Assembly: GCA_964522605.1 (NCBI GenBank)
Contig: CAZFWV010000073.1
Coordinates: 1 to 23,966, forward strand
Reading direction: 5' to 3'
DNA length: 23,966 bases
Source: CAVZLD01 sp964522605
GTDB taxonomy: Bacteria > Planctomycetota > Planctomycetia > Pirellulales > Pirellulaceae
The first letter of the stretch is position 1, and each line of letters starts with the position of its first letter. The notes beneath the pieces were generated by a model, which did not search any database, was not told the DNA's origin, and worked only from the letters and a program-made list of their open reading frames with translations. The translations under genes were made by a program, and so were the position numbers. Positions 6,933 to 15,930 of this stretch are shown one piece after another.

Positions 6933-8315
6933 ATGGACGAAGTCGACCTGATCGTACTCAGCCGCGATGAAGGGCCACTCGACACCGCCGTTCAGCGGGG
7001 TGTTGATGCGCAGCAGCGCGTTCGGATTCATCTGCACCGTGTTTTTGGACGACCGCGCTCGACCGATCAAAATCGCTGGGAGACGATCGCGCGGGCCCGG
7101 AATGAAGGCAAAGGCCTGGGGCGATCCGCTTGGCTGATGTTTTTGGACGATGACGTAATTCTGGCACCTGATTGCATCTACGAATTAGTCCGAAATCTTC
7201 AGCGGAAGCCGCTACACGGTGCACTCGCAGCGGACTACTTGCGTGAAGATCGAGCGGGCCACGTGCCGCGGCACGTCGGACTGGGAGCGACACTATTTCG
7301 CCGCCGCGTGCTGGATCGAATCCGATTTCGCTGGGAAGACGGTCGTTGCGAATGTCAGTGCTGTTGTAACGACCTGCGGCGTCGGGGCCTTGCGATCGGC
7401 TACTGTCCGCAGGCTCGGGCCGAACATCGTTCGCTCGATTCGCACGGCCGCAATGACAATCAGCCCGCGTGTTCCGCCTCGGCCTCGGACCGACCGGCCG
7501 TCGCGACGGGCTACGTTCTGGCCGCATTCGACCGGAATCACTATGACCCGTTCCGACACCAATTCCTCGTCAGCCTGCGCAAGGCGGGCAACCAAGAACC
7601 GGTGCTGGCGGTGACTTACGGATTGTATCCCAGCCAGGAGCGCGCTCTGGGCCGAATCCCGAATTTGATTCTCCGTGCCTTGCCACCGCATCGAAGTTCG
7701 GCGCCCATCCGCCGCCTGCTCGATTTTCAATCCGCTCTCGCCGACTTACCGGCTGAGCTTCCGGTCGCCTACTGGGATGCGGGCGACGTTCTGTTCCAGG
7801 GCTCGTTGCAGAAACTGTGGCAGAACGTCCATCGTCATCCAAATCAATTGCTCGTTGTTCGGGAACCTTTCATGCATCCGGAGAACACGGCGATTGCTGC
7901 CTGGACGCTCAGCATTCGCGATCCCGGAGCGCGTCATCGCGCTTTCCGTCTCTTATCACAACGCCCGCAACTCAACGCCGGTTTTGCCGCCGGCACCGTT
8001 GCAACCATGCAAGTCTACTTGCAGGGCGCCCACGAGCTGCTGCATTCCAGCGCGCTCCGCGGAACGAGCGACTGGGGCGATCAGACCGCCATGAATCTGT
8101 TCTGTCACACGCGGGATGATTTCTGGCAGGAGGTGGAGGAAGGCTGGAACTATTGCCTTTGCGGGCGCCGGCCGAACACCTATTCGATCACGAAGAAGGG
8201 CCTGCTCGTCGACCATCAGGGCAAGTCGGTCTACGCCGTCCATGGCAATGCGAAGACGATTCCTCGCATCTACCGCCTTCGTCATTACCGCCAGAATCCG
8301 CTCCTCGTCTCGTAG
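6933..8315 (+). CDS. two-part glycosyltransferase (GT2-like plus GT8/PLOD-like half)
   Basis: A 460-residue cytoplasmic protein. The N-terminal half (about 1-168) looks like a GT-A, family 2-type fold: a nucleotide-sugar start (DLIVLSRDEG), the metal-binding LDDDV at 71-75 and a later GLGATLFRRRVL segment. An unusual Cys cluster, RCECQCCC, spans 138-145. After a low-complexity linker (about 170-190) the C-terminal half carries a second GT-A-like set: YWDAGDVLF (280-288), LNAGFAAG (347-354), WGDQTAMNLF (381-390) and VHGNAK (436-441). That order resembles GT8/procollagen-type transferases. Each half may therefore add a sugar. The acceptor is unknown. The start at 6933 has only a weak ribosome site (GAGG upstream). 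Confidence 0.75.
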   Translation: MDEVDLIVLSRDEGPLDTAVQRGVDAQQRVRIHLHRVFGRPRSTDQNRWETIARARNEGKGLGRSAWLMFLDDDVILAPDCIYELVRNLQRKPLHGALAADYLREDRAGHVPRHVGLGATLFRRRVLDRIRFRWEDGRCECQCCCNDLRRRGLAIGYCPQARAEHRSLDSHGRNDNQPACSASASDRPAVATGYVLAAFDRNHYDPFRHQFLVSLRKAGNQEPVLAVTYGLYPSQERALGRIPNLILRALPPHRSSAPIRRLLDFQSALADLPAELPVAYWDAGDVLFQGSLQKLWQNVHRHPNQLLVVREPFMHPENTAIAAWTLSIRDPGARHRAFRLLSQRPQLNAGFAAGTVATMQVYLQGAHELLHSSALRGTSDWGDQTAMNLFCHTRDDFWQEVEEGWNYCLCGRRPNTYSITKKGLLVDHQGKSVYAVHGNAKTIPRIYRLRHYRQNPLLVS

Positions 8316-8350
8316 GTCGATCAGCGGTCACACCCAGGCGGCACAAACGA

Positions 8351-11300
8351 TCAAGGACTTCCCAAGCCGATCGCCTGAAGTTCTTGTTCCGCCTGATCCA
8401 GATCCCAAATTGCGGCGCCACCGTCGGAGCGACCGATGGCTAAGCGGCGTTGCGGTCCCGGTTGCCAATCCAGGGCCCACACGTTGCTTCCTTCGTCGCG
8501 CAGCAGGAACGTTTTCGAACGCGTCTCGAGATCCCACACCGCGATCTGACTTCCACTCTGCAATCCCGCCAACCATCGACCATTGTCGCTCAACGCGATG
8601 TGGGGCGAGTTGAAATCGTAGGGTTCTCCGACCTCGAACTCGAGTTGATTCTTCCGAACATTCCAGACGACGAGGCGGTTTTCCGGGCCGACGTAGATGA
8701 GCCGATTGCCATCGGGCAGGAACGCGAGTCCGTGCCAGCCCTGGTTCATATCCGGACCGCTGAACTCGATGCGTTCCCAACTGCCGACTTGGCGCAATCG
8801 GATCTGATCACGATTGTCATCTTCGTTCCCGTGAACGTAGGCGATCAGGTCCTCGTCGCGGTTCACCACCAGGAATCGCCCTCGCTTCCCAGCATCGTGG
8901 AATTCCACTTCTGCCGAACCGGACGCGAGATCCTCGGGCAACCTCCACACAGTAATTCCGTCGCCACTCGCCACGAGATACCGATTCCCTCCGATCAGAG
9001 CGACACCGCAGACCGTCTCGATGCGAGGATCTTTCAATGTAGCCACCGGTTTCCGTCGGGGCAGATCCCACAGGCGAACATCGGCTTCGGGGTCTTCCCA
9101 GTGCGCGGTCGCCATCCATCGTCCATCGCGACTACAGACGATCGTCTGGACGCTGCCGAATTCGGTCGAGACGGAATGGAGTTTGCGTCCGGTGGCTGCA
9201 TCCCACCAAACCGTTGTTGCGTCTTTGCCTCCGGTAATGACGAACCGTCCTGACGGTTCAAAAGCGATGGTTGAAATGGGTTCCGGGTGTCCGGAAAGGG
9301 CCATCCGTTCGCGGGCCCGCTTGAGATCCCAGATCCGAATCGCGTCTGCGTGCGCGGCAGCCAGAAAGCGGTCTCCCGCGCTGAATACGAGTCGCTCGCG
9401 ACTCGATCGCTGACGGGGGTGGGACAGCCTCGCAACCTCCATTCCGTTGGTCACACCCCGCAAGACGACGTCGCCCCGAATGTTCACCGAAGCCAGCAGA
9501 CGGCCGTCTTCGCTGAAGGCCACTGATTTCGTTGCGTCTCCACCCCGCAAGAATTGCTGATGCTCCCAAGTTGTCGTGTCAAAAACGATCAGGCCTTCAT
9601 CACAACCGAATGCCAGGTAATTCCCATCGGGACTGAAGGCGATCGAACCGGAATACGCGGATCCCAGGTAGGCTGGATAGACCGACTTAACCTGTTCCTG
9701 TTCGAGATCCCACACCATGAGTCCATTTTCGTCGACGAGGGCGGTATACCAGGCGGCCATGAGCCGACCATCGGGACTGATCACGGCACCCAGCAGCTCG
9801 ACTTCATCGGCGCGAAAACGGTCGCACTTTCCCGTAAGTTGCTTCACCAGCTCCAACGTCTCTCCATCCCAGATCGCGACATGATGTAGATGCGTTACCA
9901 CAATCTGTCGCGCATCGGGCGTGATCATGATTGAGCTCAGTTCGTCGCTCTCGGTCTGCGTCAGACTTTTTTCTTTCCGGACCTGGAATTGTCCAGGACT
10001 CGTTTGTTCGTGGACAACCACAAGACCTTGCTGATCGACGGAAACCAATCGCTGTCCATCGTTGGAAAAGCGGAGCGCATCCAAACGAGTCGTGTGGGCG
10101 GCGAGCGAACCGTCGGTCTCATTGGATTCTGTGCCGCGGAGCAGAATCGTTCCGTTCGCCAACCCAATGGCCAGCACGGGATCGCGCGGATGGTAGGCGA
10201 TCACCGTCACGTGCGCGGGAAAATCCTCGAGCAGGATGGGCTCGAATCCAACAAAATCGCCCAAGCACAAGCTGGCCTCCATCCGCAATGTTCGAGGAAC
10301 GGTGGCCTTCGGCTGGATTTGTCGAGCCTCGGACAACAGGCCGAAAACGTGGGGTCGGTATCCCTCACGACGCCAAGCACGCGTCGCACTCGCTTGATTG
10401 ATCAATGAGTCGTAGAGGGCGGCCTGATAAATTTGGGTTTGATGCTGCTCACGAAGCCCAAATGCCAGCGAAGCAATCAACCCGACCAGCAGCAGCAGAA
10501 ACACAACACTCAGCAACGAGGCGACGACGGGATTGCGCCGACACCACCGCCAGGCGCGTTGGGAGCGACTGATCGGTCGCGCCAGAATCGGCTCCCGGCG
10601 CAAGTAGCGACCGAGATCATCCGCGAAGGCCTGCGCGGTCCCATAGCGTTTGGACGGTTCTTTCTCCAGGCATTTCAGGCAGATCGTCTCCAGATCGAGA
10701 TCCAACCGGCTGTTGTAGCGCCGTGGGCTGGGCGCTTCGCTGCCGATCGCCTGATCCAGCAAACGGCGGGAATCCCCGCGGAAAGGCAGCTGACCGGTCA
10801 ACAGCTGAAACAGAATCACTCCCAGCGAATAAACATCCGAACGGCGATCTGCCTGATGTCCACGCCCCAGGGCCTGTTCGGGCGAAATGTAGGCAGGCGT
10901 TCCGAGGATCTGCCCGTCGTGCGTCATCGTCACATCGGTGTCGAGTCGGCGTGCGAGTCCAAAGTCCATTACGTGAGGTTCGTTCTTCGAATCGACCATC
11001 ACGTTTTGTGGCTTGAGATCGCGATGAATGACCCCCGACTGATGGGCGTGTTCCAGCGCCTCGGCGATTTTTCGCACCAGCGTCACTGCCTCGGTAACCG
11101 TCGGCTTCCGCTGCTCGTACCATTCCTGCACATCGATGCCCCGCACCAGATCGGCGGCGATGTAGATCGTATCTCCCACGCGTCCCATTTCGTGGACGGC
11201 AACGATCCGCGGGTGATTCAACTGGGCGGCAGAGCGCGCTTCACGCAGAAACTTCTCCTTTTCATCCGCATTCAATCCGGCGCGCCGTGGGATCTTCAAA

Positions 11301-11683
11301 GCAACGATTCGATCGAGCTTCGTGTCGCGGGCCTTCCAAACAGTGCCAAAGCTCCCCATTCCAATGCGGTCGATCAATTCAAACTGTCCGATGCGTGTCA
11401 CAATCCCGCCGGCTTGAGTGTCGGTCGGGTCATCAACCAGATTGAATTGGCTGCCACAAAAGGCACAGGTAATTCGTTCGAGCGGAGCATCGACGGACAT
11501 TCGGAAAGGTTCGTGACAGTGAGGACAGCGAATCTCCAACCCGCTCGCGGGTCCGCTTCCACTGACCACATCGATCGTTTCCTCGTGACGGCTGTCTTCC
11601 TTCGGTTCGGGAGCGCCCGAGTTCCTCGAGCGCGCCGGATCCTTCGGCGCGTGGTCATCGGGCTTGCGTCCCGGATCGCTCAT
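8351..11683 (-). CDS. Ser/Thr protein kinase with zinc ribbon, membrane helix and WD40 repeats
   Basis: A 1110-residue membrane-anchored Hanks-type kinase. The order is: polar N-terminus; zinc-ribbon-like CPHC...CAFC (Cys 53, 56, 73, 76); kinase domain about 101-365; one membrane helix about 386-409; then roughly a dozen WD40 repeats forming one or two beta-propellers to the C-terminus. The kinase looks active: glycine loop GMGSFG (108-113), ALK lysine K130, HRDLKPQN (D222), DFG (D240) and the APE-equivalent SPE. The propeller presumably binds partners outside the membrane. I chose the ATG at 11683 because GGGGAGG lies 9 nt upstream; an ATG at 11692 directly abuts that site. The gene begins 30 nt after the hydrolase stop, so they form a likely operon. 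Confidence 0.92.
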   Translation of the reverse strand: MSDPGRKPDDHAPKDPARSRNSGAPEPKEDSRHEETIDVVSGSGPASGLEIRCPHCHEPFRMSVDAPLERITCAFCGSQFNLVDDPTDTQAGGIVTRIGQFELIDRIGMGSFGTVWKARDTKLDRIVALKIPRRAGLNADEKEKFLREARSAAQLNHPRIVAVHEMGRVGDTIYIAADLVRGIDVQEWYEQRKPTVTEAVTLVRKIAEALEHAHQSGVIHRDLKPQNVMVDSKNEPHVMDFGLARRLDTDVTMTHDGQILGTPAYISPEQALGRGHQADRRSDVYSLGVILFQLLTGQLPFRGDSRRLLDQAIGSEAPSPRRYNSRLDLDLETICLKCLEKEPSKRYGTAQAFADDLGRYLRREPILARPISRSQRAWRWCRRNPVVASLLSVVFLLLLVGLIASLAFGLREQHQTQIYQAALYDSLINQASATRAWRREGYRPHVFGLLSEARQIQPKATVPRTLRMEASLCLGDFVGFEPILLEDFPAHVTVIAYHPRDPVLAIGLANGTILLRGTESNETDGSLAAHTTRLDALRFSNDGQRLVSVDQQGLVVVHEQTSPGQFQVRKEKSLTQTESDELSSIMITPDARQIVVTHLHHVAIWDGETLELVKQLTGKCDRFRADEVELLGAVISPDGRLMAAWYTALVDENGLMVWDLEQEQVKSVYPAYLGSAYSGSIAFSPDGNYLAFGCDEGLIVFDTTTWEHQQFLRGGDATKSVAFSEDGRLLASVNIRGDVVLRGVTNGMEVARLSHPRQRSSRERLVFSAGDRFLAAAHADAIRIWDLKRARERMALSGHPEPISTIAFEPSGRFVITGGKDATTVWWDAATGRKLHSVSTEFGSVQTIVCSRDGRWMATAHWEDPEADVRLWDLPRRKPVATLKDPRIETVCGVALIGGNRYLVASGDGITVWRLPEDLASGSAEVEFHDAGKRGRFLVVNRDEDLIAYVHGNEDDNRDQIRLRQVGSWERIEFSGPDMNQGWHGLAFLPDGNRLIYVGPENRLVVWNVRKNQLEFEVGEPYDFNSPHIALSDNGRWLAGLQSGSQIAVWDLETRSKTFLLRDEGSNVWALDWQPGPQRRLAIGRSDGGAAIWDLDQAEQELQAIGLGSP

Positions 11684-11713
11684 CAAGATCATCCTCCCCG
11701 CCGATTTCGCGAA

Positions 11714-14700
11714 TCAACGAATTTGCAGCAACTGCGGCGCGGCGAACAGACCGTAATCCACCGTATGGTATTGGCTTCCTGCGGGCGGACCCGACTCGGG
11801 CGCCTGATAGAAGTTTCCGGGCCATGCACTTCCTAATACGGGCTGACCATGATGTGGGCCCAAGGTATTTTTCAGCGTGCCGATCACCCGGATTTCGACT
11901 TCGTTCCGTCCCGGTTGGATCTGCGGCGTCACGTCCACCTCCCACGGTTGGCTGACCATATGGCCCGCAAGTTGACCGTTGACCACGACTTCGGCCACCG
12001 AACCAAGCCATTCGGGCAATCGCACTCGATAAGAACCGGCCGGTTGATCCACCTCATACGCAACCGTGTAGGCGACCGTGTGACCAAAAAGGGGCATTCC
12101 CTGGTCCTTCCATGATCCCAGTCGAAGCGGCGTCGCGGGCTGAATGGTGAAACCAGACTCCGTTGGCTGTAGCGAGAAATCACCGAGAATGTAAACGGAC
12201 TCGATTTCGTGAAAGATTGTCATCGGAGCAGCATCGAGGACAAGTTCGTTATCTCCGATGCGGGCCGACCCCGTCAGATCGATCTTCCCGAACGCCCGAT
12301 CGAGCCACCATTGCCCGGAAGTGGGCGCAACCGATCGACCGTTACAGGTGATCCGGTACAGATCCGGCCGCTCGACAACGGCAGCCAGATCGTCCGGGAC
12401 GGCAGCTTCGATGCGGAAGCGATAAACCGCCCGAAACCCGCTATCTTGAGGAAACTCTCGCCGCAGGATTTCATCGCGAAACTGGACCGCATGATCCCAC
12501 GGATTTTTCGGCCACCCGTAATGCTGAAAAGCGCGACGGGCGGCCTGATAGCAGTAGATCGAAGATTGCGTTTGATCGCCGACCGTCAGATCAAGAAAAT
12601 CAAGCGTCAGAACGTTTGGATCCCGGCGTTCGACCACAACGTCCGACGCGGGAGTTAACAGAGTTTCGGTCGTGCGTTCAACAACCGGCGATTCCTTGGA
12701 TTCGGCAGACAGCCACAACAGCAGGCTGCCGCAAGGTGGAAGTCGGAACGAAAACGAGACGCCGTCACCACTTTGCGAGAAAGCGTAGGGCTCCGCCGTC
12801 CCCGTAAACGGGCACCATCGCTCCACGCTCTGCTGCCGAGTGTGTACGGTCCCCGCACTCGGCTGTTCCATGCTCGTATTGACCAGCAGCAGCCATTGGC
12901 CGTCTGTCAGTTGCCGGCGATGATGAAACAAGATCCCCTGATCGCCCTTGTCTCGCTCAATCCCGAAACCGTCGCGACTTCGCTGCCGCAGCAAGGGCGC
13001 CAATTCGGACGCCTCGACCAACTGCCACGCTGGCTGACGCACGTTTTCCTTCAGAGAGTCGGACGCCATGCCATCGACAAATTCGGGCGCGGCTCCCAGA
13101 TAGAGAATACGGCCGCCCGCATCCGCAAACTTCTCTAGTAGATCAACCGTCGGACGATTCAGATTCTCGGTGTGAGCCGGCAACACAACCGTGTGGTAAC
13201 TTCGCTTCCCCACGACAAACCAGGCCGAAGGAGTGGGCATCTCCTTCGCGTCCGGACCCGTCGTCGAAATCGAACCATGGCGGGCCAGAATGTCTTCCGA
13301 TCCCAAGTCGTACTCGACCTGTTCGGCTTCCAACCGGTTCACCAGATCCTGGAAGGACTGCCCCAGAGTGCGCAAACGTTGGCCGGTCGACGGATCCGGC
13401 TGATACATCCACGCGGTGGTCGTCGGTTCGATCACTAGAATCTCGTTGCGTTGCTCCCCCTGCGACATGGCGACGGAAAGCCGCGTGAAATAGCGCGCCA
13501 TCACGTGATAATCCCGCCACCAGGGCTCATGGTAGGAAAATGACTGTGGATGGTCACGCTTGCGCGTCCCGCGGATCGTGATGTACGACAAGTGTTCATC
13601 GAGCGTATTGACGCCCAGCACGTAGAGCCAATCGCCAATCCGTTTCATGTCCTCAAATCGCAACTCCCATCCGCCCGCGCCATAGGCCTCGCAGAGCGTC
13701 CGCTGGCGCCCCATCTGATTTGCGACGCTCGACAGTTCCTTCACCGTTCGGCTGTTTCCAAACTGGCCATTGACATCCTCACTGTACTGATTCATCAAGT
13801 TGTCGATCGCAGGCCGTTGATGCCAAGCGTACATCGCCATGTTGTCACTTCCATGCCCTGCACCCGGCCAACCGTGTTCCCAGTAGTGACCGGTGAACTC
13901 GAGCTGATGTTGCTCGCAATACTCGAAGCAAGGTTTTGCCCACCGCTCGATGAATTGTTCCAGCAATAACTGATAATAGTTGTGCCGCACGCGGCGCCAG
14001 TCACCGACCGGATAGCGCAAGCACGGCAAGTTCGATACCAGGTCATATCCCCAACGAGCCCGAAAAGCCTCGGGTAGATGTTCCGACCAGTGCGTCGCGC
14101 CAAACGGTGACAAATGGGGTTCGTCGGTGAACCACCCGGGAATCCGATTGCCGAATTGATCGCCGAAGTGTTTGCGGTAGGCCTCCATCGTCACGTCGAT
14201 GAACTTCTCCGTGACACCGGGGTGCAACAGATCGACGTAACAGCGATTTGCGGTCCAGTCGGCGTCCGGGGCCCGGTCGACATGCACGACGAGATACCGG
14301 CCCGGAGGCAGTTCGTTGCCTGTTCGCGCTTGCTCCGTCCGATCTTCAAACGACTGATCCGTAAGTGCATAGACACCCAGCAAACTGTCTTGCCACGGGC
14401 CGGGGCTGGTGACCTCTTCCCACCGCAAACCACGCCCCCGCGCTTCGGGCATTTGTTCGGGTACCCAGCCACCGGCAAATCCGGACGGGTAAGAGTTCTC
14501 GTCGTAGATCCACAGATTCATGTCCAAACTTTTTGCTTCATCCAGCGCCGCGGCCCACAAGCGGAACCAGTCGTCCGACAGATAGGGAGTCATCAGCCCG
14601 GGCCGAGGATGGACAAAAGCCTGCTTCACTTCTTGCCCCGCGAGATCGCGTAACGTTTGACGAATCTGCTGCTCAGTCAGCAGGTCATTCCAGACCCACA

Positions 14701-14851
14701 ACGGCGCCGTCGCGTAATCGCGAGTCGGATGAACAAACTGCTCTTTCGTCTGTTCTCCGTCGTCCGCCCGGATGCGGGTGATCGCTGCGAGAAGAATCAA
14801 AACGAGGACGGGACAAGAAAGAACACGAAAAAACGATCGAGCGTCTCGCAC
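11714..14851 (-). CDS. secreted GH106-like glycoside hydrolase (putative alpha-L-rhamnosidase)
   Basis: A 1045-residue exported enzyme. A signal peptide (VLSCPVLVLILLAAI, cleavage after IRA near residue 29) precedes a long catalytic region resembling GH106, known for removing L-rhamnose from plant or microbial polysaccharides. Features are WIYDENSYPSGFAGGW (114-129), GWFTDEPHLSPFG (239-251), GHYWEHGWPG (321-330), LCEAYGAGGWE (386-396) and NTLDEHLSYITIRG (415-428). The conserved Asp/Glu in these are candidate catalytic or calcium-binding residues. The last 150 or so residues look like a galactose-binding-like beta-sandwich. The GTG at 14851 is preferred: AGGAG lies 8 nt upstream and the signal peptide follows directly. 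An ATG at 15088 would add 79 non-coding-looking residues. Exact substrate is uncertain. Confidence 0.8.
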   Translation of the reverse strand: MRDARSFFRVLSCPVLVLILLAAITRIRADDGEQTKEQFVHPTRDYATAPLWVWNDLLTEQQIRQTLRDLAGQEVKQAFVHPRPGLMTPYLSDDWFRLWAAALDEAKSLDMNLWIYDENSYPSGFAGGWVPEQMPEARGRGLRWEEVTSPGPWQDSLLGVYALTDQSFEDRTEQARTGNELPPGRYLVVHVDRAPDADWTANRCYVDLLHPGVTEKFIDVTMEAYRKHFGDQFGNRIPGWFTDEPHLSPFGATHWSEHLPEAFRARWGYDLVSNLPCLRYPVGDWRRVRHNYYQLLLEQFIERWAKPCFEYCEQHQLEFTGHYWEHGWPGAGHGSDNMAMYAWHQRPAIDNLMNQYSEDVNGQFGNSRTVKELSSVANQMGRQRTLCEAYGAGGWELRFEDMKRIGDWLYVLGVNTLDEHLSYITIRGTRKRDHPQSFSYHEPWWRDYHVMARYFTRLSVAMSQGEQRNEILVIEPTTTAWMYQPDPSTGQRLRTLGQSFQDLVNRLEAEQVEYDLGSEDILARHGSISTTGPDAKEMPTPSAWFVVGKRSYHTVVLPAHTENLNRPTVDLLEKFADAGGRILYLGAAPEFVDGMASDSLKENVRQPAWQLVEASELAPLLRQRSRDGFGIERDKGDQGILFHHRRQLTDGQWLLLVNTSMEQPSAGTVHTRQQSVERWCPFTGTAEPYAFSQSGDGVSFSFRLPPCGSLLLWLSAESKESPVVERTTETLLTPASDVVVERRDPNVLTLDFLDLTVGDQTQSSIYCYQAARRAFQHYGWPKNPWDHAVQFRDEILRREFPQDSGFRAVYRFRIEAAVPDDLAAVVERPDLYRITCNGRSVAPTSGQWWLDRAFGKIDLTGSARIGDNELVLDAAPMTIFHEIESVYILGDFSLQPTESGFTIQPATPLRLGSWKDQGMPLFGHTVAYTVAYEVDQPAGSYRVRLPEWLGSVAEVVVNGQLAGHMVSQPWEVDVTPQIQPGRNEVEIRVIGTLKNTLGPHHGQPVLGSAWPGNFYQAPESGPPAGSQYHTVDYGLFAAPQLLQIR

Positions 14852-14906
14852 GGCGCCGTCTCCTAGATCCAGAATGTGCAGGAACAAAAGTGGAGAGCCG
14901 AACCGA

Positions 14907-14912
14907 ATTATA
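14907..14912 (-). promoter_or_regulatory. -10 box candidate for the GH106-like gene
   Basis: On the minus strand the sequence reads TATAAT, a perfect -10 match, in otherwise GC-rich DNA. Transcription would start near 14900, giving a leader of about 49 nt before the GTG at 14851. No good -35 element is seen 16-18 nt upstream. Confidence 0.45.
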
Positions 14913-15088
14913 GCGTCCGAGCGAGGGCTCCACATCCAGCACCGAGCGCATCCCGATACTCGCACCTCAGCAATCGTCAAGGGTGAAGGGAAAGGCACAG
15001 CACGCCAGCGCCGCAGTCCAATGGAACTCGGCGTGGCTGTTATGGCTGCCCGACTGGCACAATCAATGACTTTGGCGCAGGCGGTCAT

Positions 15089-15685
15089 TTAGGAGGGAAT
15101 CAAACCACGACTTGCCAATTCAGCTCGAAGTTGCTGCGCATTCTGCTTGAGTACAGCGTCGATTCCCAGCGAACGGGCTGCGTCGATATTGATGGGCCGA
15201 TCGTCAATGAAAAGGCATTCGTGCGGCTCAATCTCGAGCTGTGCTAAGGCATTCCGATACGCTCGCTCGTCTGGTTTTCGCAGGCCGGTCAAGCACGAGA
15301 CGAACGTCCATTCCAGATAGCGCGACAATTGCAGCTTCTGTTCGATCAGCCGGTACCAGATTGGGTAGTTGGACAGCGCGTGCATCGGATATCCCGCCGC
15401 AGCAAGCTCCACCAACAGGGGCTCGATCCCGTCCAGCCATTCGAAGGCGTCCAGCAGACACGCTCTTACCCCTGCCGCGTCGACGGGTCGCCCGTCCTCA
15501 AAGAATCGCTCGAAATACTCATCCTCCGTAATTTTCGCCTCTTCAAATTCGATCCACGCCGTCGGGTGCAGCTGGGCCAGAAGTTCATCCCGTGACGTCC
15601 CAAAAAACTCCGGCAGATCATGCCAAAACGGCTCCGTGACGAGGGTTTCCATCACGTCCAACAAGATCGCCTTGATCCGGCTCAT
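15089..15685 (-). CDS. HAD hydrolase resembling plant chloroplast FMN hydrolase
   Basis: A 198-residue cytoplasmic HAD phosphatase. As I recall the sequence, it aligns along most of its length with Arabidopsis AtcpFHy1, which dephosphorylates FMN to riboflavin. Shared features are LLDVMETLV (10-16), DLPEFFG, HPTAWIEFE (40-48), FFEDGRP, YLDGIE-like FEWLDGIE, NYPIWY (106-111), YLEWTFVSC, RKPD (136-139) and FIDDRPINI (159-167). The nucleophile is D10; the usual second Asp at +2 is Met12, a change shared with that plant group. S105, K137 and D161/D162 supply motifs II-IV. The start at 15685 has AGGGA 7 nt upstream; upstream in-frame codons lie in leader repeat copy B. Substrate is inferred by similarity only. 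Confidence 0.8.
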   Translation of the reverse strand: MSRIKAILLDVMETLVTEPFWHDLPEFFGTSRDELLAQLHPTAWIEFEEAKITEDEYFERFFEDGRPVDAAGVRACLLDAFEWLDGIEPLLVELAAAGYPMHALSNYPIWYRLIEQKLQLSRYLEWTFVSCLTGLRKPDERAYRNALAQLEIEPHECLFIDDRPINIDAARSLGIDAVLKQNAQQLRAELASRGLIPS

Positions 15686-15706
15686 CACGGTTCCCTGCAT
15701 TGCTGA

Positions 15707-15812
15707 CGGTGAAAAACTTCTTTTCTCGGCAAGAAATCGAGTGACCAACGGGAGCGCCCCGTACCCGGGTGCGGTGGCACCCCATTGGGTTGCGGCCCTG
15801 CCGCACTACGAG
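15707..15812 (-). repeat. leader repeat, copy B
   Basis: Read on the minus strand this matches copy A (195-300) along its whole length, with blocks such as GTGCGGCA-GGCCGCAA, CCCGTTGGTC-CTCGAT and CTTGCCGAGAAAA identical or nearly so. The conserved CCGAG is 39 nt upstream of the HAD start at 15685 and points the same way. Apparent coding frames across it (both strands) share fragments such as HPIGLRPCRT with copy A, but these are by-products of the repeat. Confidence 0.7.
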
Positions 15813-15930
15813 TCTCCGGTTGACATCCGCAGCGGCATCTCTCACGATCGAGCATTTTCCAGGGCGTCGTTTCCGTTGTCGTCCTCGGCATTTCCTCGAG
15901 ATTGGAACCTTGTCAAGTTTCAGGGTCAAG

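Noticed and set aside
10433..11836. 467-codon open frame on the plus strand
   Set aside because: It lies fully opposite the kinase domain coding sequence, whose motifs are intact, and its product has no recognisable domain and an odd Gln/Arg/His-rich composition.
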